Below, piece after piece: positions 57,541 to 64,000 of a stretch of DNA of 64,000 bases. The stretch is from Limnanthes douglasii subsp. nivea (lineage: Eukaryota; Streptophyta; Magnoliopsida; Brassicales; Limnanthaceae), in the NCBI GenBank assembly GCA_036936605.1, contig JAUPFV010000005.1, forward strand, positions 50,550,742 through 50,614,741. Reading direction: 5' to 3'. A program made the translations under genes and the position numbers. The stretch's first letter is position 1. Each line of letters begins with the position of its first letter. Below the pieces are notes generated by a model. It saw nothing but the letters and a program-made list of their open reading frames with translations. It was not told the origin of the DNA and did not search any database.

Positions 57541-58990
57541 CATAACTGCGTTATTATTTATATATGGAACGCTAATATCCATAGAAACCCCAAATTATCA
57601 AGACTAAAAATAATGTAATCGACAGAAACCAAACTATTACCACAAAAAAGAAAGCTATTGATTCGGACAACAAATAAACCTTAAAATTAAAATTAAGCTA
57701 TAGCGAGTATCCTACCTTAATTCAATTAATATAGGATAATACTTTTATCGTCCTAATAGTAATGTTTACTATATCTTAATTCAGTCCGATAAAATAAAAT
57801 AAACACATTCTTTCCACATGAATTAGTTTAATACGCATCTTCGAATCCAAATATAAATACCACGAATTTCATTTATTAAATATTTAATATACTGCATCAA
57901 GTCATTTATTCTTCCTTTTTATTTATCTCTTAAAAGGATCAGTTGTCGGAGGTCTAACCATTGATATTCAGACGACATCCGTCATTACTCGGTAATACAA
58001 ATATTAAAAGACAAATATCGAGAACTAAACGAAAAAAATTAAAATTAATGAATTTTCAAAAACATATATTTTGTATTTAATTTTTAGGACCTGACTGGAT
58101 CAAATTATTAAATTTTCGGTTTGATTTATTATCTAAACAAATTAAATCAATCTAATTTGACTTTAATGTTTTACTTTATGAAATTTAAATCTTAGTTTGG
58201 TTTTTTAGTGAAACCTTATTTAATAATTTTGACAATAATATAAAATATAAAAATTAAATTAAAAAATATATATCAATCAGCTATAACGTTGTGCGATTCT
58301 TTATCGGTTTTGGTTCGTATTAGATCAATCGATTTACCAGTTCAATTGATTCGGTTCCAAATCGGTTTTATCGATTAGGTTCTGAATCGATAACCAGTTT
58401 TATTATTCCGATTTATTATCGATCTCAATATTTAAAATAAAATCGCAAACTAAATCGTTTAGATTCGGTCTAGTTCTTACTGATTCGATTTTCGGTTCCT
58501 CATATAAGATATATACAAAAATCTAGTATTAGGTTCAGAATTCAATTGATGATAAATTTTAATTCTAATGTATATGATGATATTGGTAATACTTTTAAGT
58601 TTCGAAGGTAAATTTGTTTAGGTCTACCGCAGCAGATCCAATATTAACCCAAGTATGAACTAAAAATAAATACAACTTTGTTCTTTTACTAATAGATAAA
58701 AATAACAATAAAAGTTATTATAATAGATTAGTTTTCATTTTATTCTATTTTTAATATAAAATAATTACTGTAGTTTCCAGATGCAAGTTATATTTATTTT
58801 AAAATTTAAATAAAGTTATAGGGAGTATCTTAATAGTAATCTATATATCTTAATTAAGTCCCGTAAAATAAAGTAGTACATTCTATATCTCTTTCCACCT
58901 GAATTAATTTTAAATATATTACATTAAGTCATTACTCTCTCTCTCTCTTTTCTTTTCACTAGGGATCAGTTCTCCACGGTGTTACCATTA
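57541..58990. repeat. Dispersed repeat copies (57.5-59.0 kb)
   Basis: 57690-57840 matches 24860-25020; 57850-58800 matches 49000-50250; 58800-58990 is a further partial copy of 57690-57990 (ATGAATTA or CTGAATTA, then GGATCAGTTCTCC, TTACCAT, ATATTCAGA). A CT microsatellite lies at about 58940-58957. Noncoding. Confidence 0.6.
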
Positions 58991-59111
58991 ACATATATTC
59001 AGATGCTAAAAAAAATTATTCAACGTTGTTAAGTTATTACTCTTTATAAAAATACAACTCATTTATAGTATGTGGGAGAGCCTGATGGAAGATAAAGAAT
59101 GCTCCAAGAAG

Positions 59112-59132
59112 CTCTGTTCTTCAAGAACAGAG
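59112..59132. repeat. Near-perfect palindrome in the LINE-2 leader
   Basis: CTCTGTTCTT, one base, then AAGAACAGAG, 60-80 nt upstream of the ORF1 ATG. Confidence 0.85.
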
Positions 59133-59191
59133 TAAATAAATTTTGATCTCTTCTGATCATCTTGTATTGATTCTTCTCAACCTTTGTGAAG

Positions 59192-60760
59192 ATGGTTACT
59201 CATAATATTGGCTCGAATGAAGATTTTCCTGTTCTTAGGAAATCAAATGATGGTATCGTTGATGATGTTGTAATCAAAAAAGGAGCAGTTGTTGGTGATC
59301 TGAAGGATTATGAGTGTAATGTTATTCGAAATCCGATTTATGAGGTTGAAAGCAATAAAAAAGTTTCTGATAATCTGAATAATAAGAAGGAATCATACGC
59401 GGATTTATTAAAGTCAAGAAGAAAGGAATTTGTTCATTCAGGAGTCTCTGTTTCGCGAAATGAAGACTTCCCTGTTATCAGTTTCAATGTAGAGGATAAA
59501 GAATCTCTGTTACAGATTTCAACACATACTTTGGTGGCAAAATTTGCTTCAGGAAAGCCATCTATGGAAAGTATGAGGAAATTTTTATTGAAATTCAACT
59601 TCAAAGGCAGTTTTAGTCTCTCGATTTGGGATTACAGACATGTCTTCGTGGAATTTACTGAGTTAGACGATTTGAAAAGATTGTGGTCCAAGAATGTATG
59701 GGTTTTAGGAGATAAGACAATGAGATTGTTGAAGTGGTCTCCTGATTTTGATCCAAAACATGAATCACCTTTTACACCGGTATGGGTTACCTTGCCAAAT
59801 CTTCCTGAGTTCATGTTTAACAGAGCTACAATTTCTGAAATAGCGAAAACTCTTGGTACGCCATTGAAGATCTGGGTTCCTTCGATTAATAGAGCTCGTC
59901 AAAATTGTTGTAGATGTTGGATTGAAATCGATATTTCAAAGCCATTGGTGCATAAGGTTCAGGTGAGGTTTGGAGACTCTGACAGTTACTGGATACATCT
60001 TGTTTATGATAAGTTCCCTCTTTACTGTAAGCACTGTGATCACATTGGGCATTTTATTGAAAACTGTAAGAAAATAATGGTGCCACAAGGACAAGATATG
60101 GTGAATAATGTGCAGGTGATGAATAATATAGAGGTTCAAGATCAGGGATCTTGTTCTTTAAATCAAATTCAAAAACATAATGCTGATACTGATATGGAGA
60201 AGTTTCAAGTTTCTGGTGGTTGCCAAATTCAAGGTTTTTCTGATAGAAACATTTCTGATGATCTTCAAAAGAGTGGGAAGGTTGGAAGAATTTTAAAATC
60301 TGTTGTGGTGAATAGAAATCCTTCAGATGTTGATCTTGACTTGCAAAATAATGAGGAGTCTAATTCTAAGTTTAAGGAAGATAATTCTGTCCAGAATGTT
60401 TTGGTTGAAGAGGATTCTTTTGGTTTAATAAATGATGTGGAGAATGAGTCTGATAAAAATTTGACTTTGAATATAGAGGGTGATGATAGTGTTATTAAAG
60501 AAGAAGAGATGATCGATGCTTTAAAGATTTTGGAGAGAAGAAATATGTTTGATGTTTTGAGTGATAATACTCGAAGTTCTCCAAAGCATATTGGTAGTTT
60601 GCCTAACTCGCCAGTGAAAGATAGATTGGATAAAGGAAGATTGAAGAAGAAGGATGCTCAAAAGACTAAAAAGATACCAAAGCTATGGGAAGCAAAAGGG
60701 CCAGTTTCTTCAAAAATTATGAAGCTCAAGAGAGCCCAAAGGCCACCGTCTGATCAATGA
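59192..60760 (+). CDS. LINE-2 ORF1 (DUF4283 and CCHC zinc knuckle)
   Basis: An intact 522-residue frame. The ATG at 59192 is chosen; the codon two upstream is GTG. Residues about 110-250 form the DUF4283-type domain of plant LINE ORF1 proteins: TLVAKFASGKPSMESM, WDYRHVFVEF, RLLKWSPDFDP, VWVTLPNLPEFMF, LGTPLKIWVP. A CCHC knuckle YCKHCDHIGHFIENC follows at about residue 279-292. The C-terminal 200 residues are acidic and Asn/Ser-rich, ending in a Lys-rich stretch (RLKKKDAQKTKKIPK). The product should coat the element's RNA. The stop overlaps the ORF2 ATG. No internal stop or shift. Confidence 0.9.
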   Translation: MVTHNIGSNEDFPVLRKSNDGIVDDVVIKKGAVVGDLKDYECNVIRNPIYEVESNKKVSDNLNNKKESYADLLKSRRKEFVHSGVSVSRNEDFPVISFNVEDKESLLQISTHTLVAKFASGKPSMESMRKFLLKFNFKGSFSLSIWDYRHVFVEFTELDDLKRLWSKNVWVLGDKTMRLLKWSPDFDPKHESPFTPVWVTLPNLPEFMFNRATISEIAKTLGTPLKIWVPSINRARQNCCRCWIEIDISKPLVHKVQVRFGDSDSYWIHLVYDKFPLYCKHCDHIGHFIENCKKIMVPQGQDMVNNVQVMNNIEVQDQGSCSLNQIQKHNADTDMEKFQVSGGCQIQGFSDRNISDDLQKSGKVGRILKSVVVNRNPSDVDLDLQNNEESNSKFKEDNSVQNVLVEEDSFGLINDVENESDKNLTLNIEGDDSVIKEEEMIDALKILERRNMFDVLSDNTRSSPKHIGSLPNSPVKDRLDKGRLKKKDAQKTKKIPKLWEAKGPVSSKIMKLKRAQRPPSDQ

Positions 60761-63700
60761 CCATTAGCTTGCTGAATTGGAATGCAAGGGGACTGGCTGA
60801 TAAAGAAACTATTAAGAGGTTAAAGTCTTTGAAGATCTCTTTTAAAGTCAGTTTTGTTGCAATCCAGGAGCCTTTGGTTAAGGTGGATAATTTGAGTATA
60901 ATTGCTAAGAAGTTAAAGTTAAGTGGTTTTACTTCCAATGTGAATAATAAGATTTGGGTGCTTTGGCATCAGGATTATAATGTTCAAGTAGTGCTTGATA
61001 CTGATCAGCTTTTGCACCTTAAAGTGGTCCATTCTGTTATTAAAAAGGAGTTTCATGTTTCGATTGTGTATGCAAAGTGTGTTCGTGATCAGAGGTTAAT
61101 GTTGTGGGACTCTATTAGAAGATTGGATGTGTCTCTTGAGAATTGGATTGTGTTTGGAGACTTCAACGTTGTCTCTAATGTTCAGGAGCAGACTGGTTGT
61201 TCAATGGTTAATCAACAAGCTATGGATGATTTTAACAATCTTATTATGGACTGTGGTCTTATTGATGCTGGCTTTAGTGGATCTCAATATACATGGTCTA
61301 ATGGTCGAAAGTGGAAACGTTTGGATCGTGTTATGTATAGTCCATCATGGTTAGAGTATTTTGATGTTACTACAGTTTCTCATTTGGCCCGTAATTGTTC
61401 TGATCATTGTCCTATGGTGGTGAAGCTATCATCTAGTATTACCAGAGTTAAGTCTTCTTTTAAGTTTCTCAATATGTGGGGAATGCACTCTGATTTTTTG
61501 AGAATGGTTGCTGAGAGTTGGATTGCTGATTTGGATGGTGTTAGGAATCCTGTGATGTATTTTTGGTTAAAGCAACAAAGGTTGAAAGTTGCTTTGAGGG
61601 AATGGAATAAAAGTACGTTTGGCAATGTTTTTGACGCAATTAAGAAATCTGAGGAGGACATTAATAGAATTGAAGTGAAGCTTCAAGTTCAGTATAGTGA
61701 TGATATTAAGGCTGATTTAATTGATGCTAAAAAGAATCATTCTGTGCTCTTAGACAGGGAAGAGATGTACTGGAGACAAAAAGCTCATGTTTCATGGCTT
61801 AAAGAGGCTGATAGGAGTACTGCTGCTTTTCATAATTTTGTTAAGAAAAGAAGTAAGAAAAACAGAGTGGATAGAATTAAAGTGAATGATACTTGGTTGA
61901 CTGCTAAAGAGGATATAGGTGGATCTGCTGTGGATTATTTCAAGTCATTACTTGCTCCTGATATAGGAGTTGAGGGTGATTTTGATCTGTTGAATGTTAT
62001 CCCTACTTTAATTACTGAGGAGGATAATGAAAGTTTGGCCTGTATCCCTGAGGTTGAGGAGATTCATGGGGTTGTAAAATCCTTGAGATCATCTTCTGCT
62101 GCTGGGCCTGATGGCTTTAATGCAGAATTTTACAAGCTTTGTTGGGATATTATTGGAGATGATTTATGCAAGGCTGTGGGTGCTTTTTTCAGTGGCTGTG
62201 TTCTTCCTAAAGGAGTGAAAGCTACTACAATATGTTTGATCCCTAAAGTTGAGAATCCTTGTAGATGGATGGATTTTCGTCCCATTAGTTTGACTACAGT
62301 TTTCTCTAGAATTGTTAGTAAACTTCTTAACAACAGAATTGCTAAAGTGTTGCCTAAATTGATTTCTGAGGAGCAGGGTGGTTTTGTGAAAGGGAAGTGC
62401 ATTCATGATTCAATTCTTTTGGCCCAAGAGCTTTGCTTTGATATCAACATTAATAGAAAGAAAGGGAATGTAATTGTAAAGACTGATATGACAAAGGCTT
62501 TCGACAAATTGAAACATGGTTTTCTTTTCAGGATTATTAAACAGTTTGGGTTTAATGATAAGGTTACAGCTCTTATTAGTAATTGTGTTACTCAAGTTTG
62601 GTCTTCAGTTTTGATTAATGGTGAGTTGACTGGCTTTTTTCTTAATACTAAGGGTTTAAGACAAGGGGATCCACTCTCCCCTAGTCTTTTTATTATGGCA
62701 GAAGAATATTTGATTAGAATGGTGAAGAAGGTATCTGATGATAATGTTGGTTTTCGTTTTAAGAATAGAAGTTCTCAGAATGTGGCTTGTCTGGCCTTTG
62801 CTGATGATTTCATGCTTTTTTTGAGTGGAGACATGGATTCAATGAAGACTTTCAAGGCTACAATGGACCATTATCAGATTGTTTCTGGCCAGGTGATCAA
62901 CCAAGCTAAGTCAAAAATCATTGTTTCAAATAAAATGCCTTTACATCATGTTTCTGTTCTAGAAAGTATTTGGAATATTAAGCATACAAACTTGCCTTTT
63001 AGATATTTGGGGGCTACTATTACAATTAATACTAGAATTGCTTACTATGAAGACTTAATTCATAAAGTCAGGTCCAGGATTATGGACTGGGATAGACTCC
63101 ACCTTTCCTTTGCTGGTCGAATGTTGTTGATTCAGACAATCCTGGTAGCTTTTCCGAATTATACTTTACAGCATTCAAAGCTTCCTGTTGGTATTGTTAA
63201 TAGACTGGAAATCTTGTTTAATAAGTACCTGTGGGGGACAAAAGAAGATAAACAAGCTGTTAGTTGGGCTAAGTGGGAAAAGCTTTGTAAGCCTTTGAAT
63301 GAAGGTGGTTTAAATTTCAAAAGTCTTAATGATGTGAAGAGGGTTTATGCATTAAAGTTGTGGTTTAGTTTCAGAAGTCAGCAATCATTCTGGGCAAGAT
63401 ATATGATGTCAGTTTATTGCAGAGATAGAATTCATCCGTCTCTTGCTATTTCTCCTAGTAGAAAGTCGAAAACTTGGGCTAGAATGATTGAGATTAGAGA
63501 GAGTGCTGAGGAATTCCTTTTCTGGTTGCCAGGCTCTGGTGATATGAACTTTTGGTATGATAAATGGTGTTCATCTAAACCATTCATCATTATAGACAGT
63601 GACAATTATAGGAGGTTTCTTTGGGATAGTGGTAATGTTTATGTCAGGGATTTCTGGGTTTCTGGTTCCTGGGATTGGCAAAGACTGGCTACTACTGTCA

Positions 63701-64000
63701 CAAACTCAGAGATTTCTATGATCAAAGAGGTTAGCCTAACTGATAAGAAGGATATTCTTTGTTGGTCTCTTTCTAAAGATGGCTTGTTCAGATTTAAAGA
63801 GACGTGGAATCATATAAGATGCAAAGGAACTAAATCTAGAATATATGACATGACATGGAATGCTATCACTCCTAGAAAGTGTTCATTTTTTCTTTGGAGG
63901 GCTCTCCATAACTGGCTTTCTACTGACTCAGTGATGCAAGCCAAGGGTTTTCAGATTGCTTCTAAGTGTGTAAATTGTGATAATGTAGAAACAACTCATC
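60757..64000 (+). CDS. LINE-2 ORF2 (endonuclease-RT), continues past the window
   Basis: ATG at 60757 lies inside the ORF1 stop (ATGA). The frame is open for 1081 codons to the window edge; I checked it codon by codon. EEP endonuclease is residues 1-230: LLNWNARGL (Asn7), AIQEP (Glu38), FGDFNVV (Asp135) and NCSDHCP (His217), a complete catalytic set. RT is about residues 440-760: SAAGPDGFNAEFYK, LIPKVENP, DFRPISLTTV, TDMTKAFDKLKH, GLRQGDPLSPSLF and LAFADDFMLF (FADD at 681-684). A zf-RVT region follows at about 1040 (FFLWRALHNWL, CVNC). A C-terminal RNase H, if present, lies beyond 64000. The protein nicks chromosomal DNA and primes reverse transcription there. Confidence 0.93.
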   Translation, partial: MTISLLNWNARGLADKETIKRLKSLKISFKVSFVAIQEPLVKVDNLSIIAKKLKLSGFTSNVNNKIWVLWHQDYNVQVVLDTDQLLHLKVVHSVIKKEFHVSIVYAKCVRDQRLMLWDSIRRLDVSLENWIVFGDFNVVSNVQEQTGCSMVNQQAMDDFNNLIMDCGLIDAGFSGSQYTWSNGRKWKRLDRVMYSPSWLEYFDVTTVSHLARNCSDHCPMVVKLSSSITRVKSSFKFLNMWGMHSDFLRMVAESWIADLDGVRNPVMYFWLKQQRLKVALREWNKSTFGNVFDAIKKSEEDINRIEVKLQVQYSDDIKADLIDAKKNHSVLLDREEMYWRQKAHVSWLKEADRSTAAFHNFVKKRSKKNRVDRIKVNDTWLTAKEDIGGSAVDYFKSLLAPDIGVEGDFDLLNVIPTLITEEDNESLACIPEVEEIHGVVKSLRSSSAAGPDGFNAEFYKLCWDIIGDDLCKAVGAFFSGCVLPKGVKATTICLIPKVENPCRWMDFRPISLTTVFSRIVSKLLNNRIAKVLPKLISEEQGGFVKGKCIHDSILLAQELCFDININRKKGNVIVKTDMTKAFDKLKHGFLFRIIKQFGFNDKVTALISNCVTQVWSSVLINGELTGFFLNTKGLRQGDPLSPSLFIMAEEYLIRMVKKVSDDNVGFRFKNRSSQNVACLAFADDFMLFLSGDMDSMKTFKATMDHYQIVSGQVINQAKSKIIVSNKMPLHHVSVLESIWNIKHTNLPFRYLGATITINTRIAYYEDLIHKVRSRIMDWDRLHLSFAGRMLLIQTILVAFPNYTLQHSKLPVGIVNRLEILFNKYLWGTKEDKQAVSWAKWEKLCKPLNEGGLNFKSLNDVKRVYALKLWFSFRSQQSFWARYMMSVYCRDRIHPSLAISPSRKSKTWARMIEIRESAEEFLFWLPGSGDMNFWYDKWCSSKPFIIIDSDNYRRFLWDSGNVYVRDFWVSGSWDWQRLATTVTNSEISMIKEVSLTDKKDILCWSLSKDGLFRFKETWNHIRCKGTKSRIYDMTWNAITPRKCSFFLWRALHNWLSTDSVMQAKGFQIASKCVNCDNVETTH

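Noticed and set aside
59186..59191. ORF1 start at the GTG codon two codons before the ATG
   Set aside because: Eukaryotic initiation favours the ATG at 59192; the extension adds only two residues.
1..64000. CRISPR arrays, bacterial operons or ribosome binding sites
   Set aside because: Introns, LINEs, LTR elements and plant gene fragments show a plant nuclear genome; no regularly spaced repeat array is present.

Overview
This window is nuclear DNA of a flowering plant, most likely a eudicot (inference). It is AT-rich and intron-bearing and is built mainly from retrotransposons at different stages of decay. Host-gene material is limited to fragments: the first and last exons of a CYP714-type cytochrome P450 with its middle missing, a 5'-truncated SF3B4 retrocopy, and a piece of a DRM-type DNA methyltransferase. 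No complete host gene, rRNA gene, functional tRNA or CRISPR array was seen.

Layout. 1-1915: 3' end of a Ty3/gypsy element (E), with an antisense gene and a 3' LTR. 3.3-6.0 kb: two decayed Ty1/copia pieces fused on the minus strand. 8.0-10.2 kb: decayed gypsy pol (F, plus strand). 10.4-14.8 kb: decayed gypsy pol (D, minus strand) with its antisense gene on the plus strand. 16.3-17.7 kb: relic gypsy gag and RT (G). 17.9-18.5 kb: a SINE-like tRNA-derived sequence and short tandem repeats. 19.1-24.1 kb: the three host-gene fragments. 25.2-27.0 kb: a 1.8 kb CCA-rich tract. 27.0-47.3 kb: a nested pair. Outer gypsy element A (LTRs 26983-27355 and 46899-47271) is interrupted inside pol by element B (31939-41822), which is flanked by the 5-bp target duplication ATCCT. 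47.3-50.3 kb: palindromic and dispersed repeats. 50.7-56.2 kb: decayed L1-type LINE (minus strand). 56.6-59.0 kb: dispersed repeats. 59.2-64.0 kb: a LINE (plus strand) with intact ORF1 and an ORF2 that is open to the window edge.

The most interesting system is the antisense gene at the 3' end of the gypsy elements. In A, B and E it lies between pol and the 3' LTR on the opposite strand and has a TATA box about 85-110 nt before its ATG. In A and B it also has a short phase-1 GT-AG intron at the same protein position. The product has a basic or disordered N-terminus, a domain resembling the 'putative gypsy type transposon' (Transposase_28) family, and, where visible, a coiled coil and acidic tail. 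Antisense ORFs are known from the Tat/Retand lineage; the promoter-intron arrangement visible in two families here deserves checking.

A second candidate is a divergent repeat family (about 23.1-25.1, 49.0-50.2, 56.6-58.8 and 58.8-59.0 kb). One pair of its copies brackets the DRM fragment in direct orientation, and another copy carries a 0.7 kb unidentified insert. Many stops in the decayed elements and in the DRM fragment fall on conserved Trp codons (TGG to TAG or TGA), as expected from deamination of methylated cytosine. Positions and motifs were read by eye; family names rest on recognised motifs, not on database searches.
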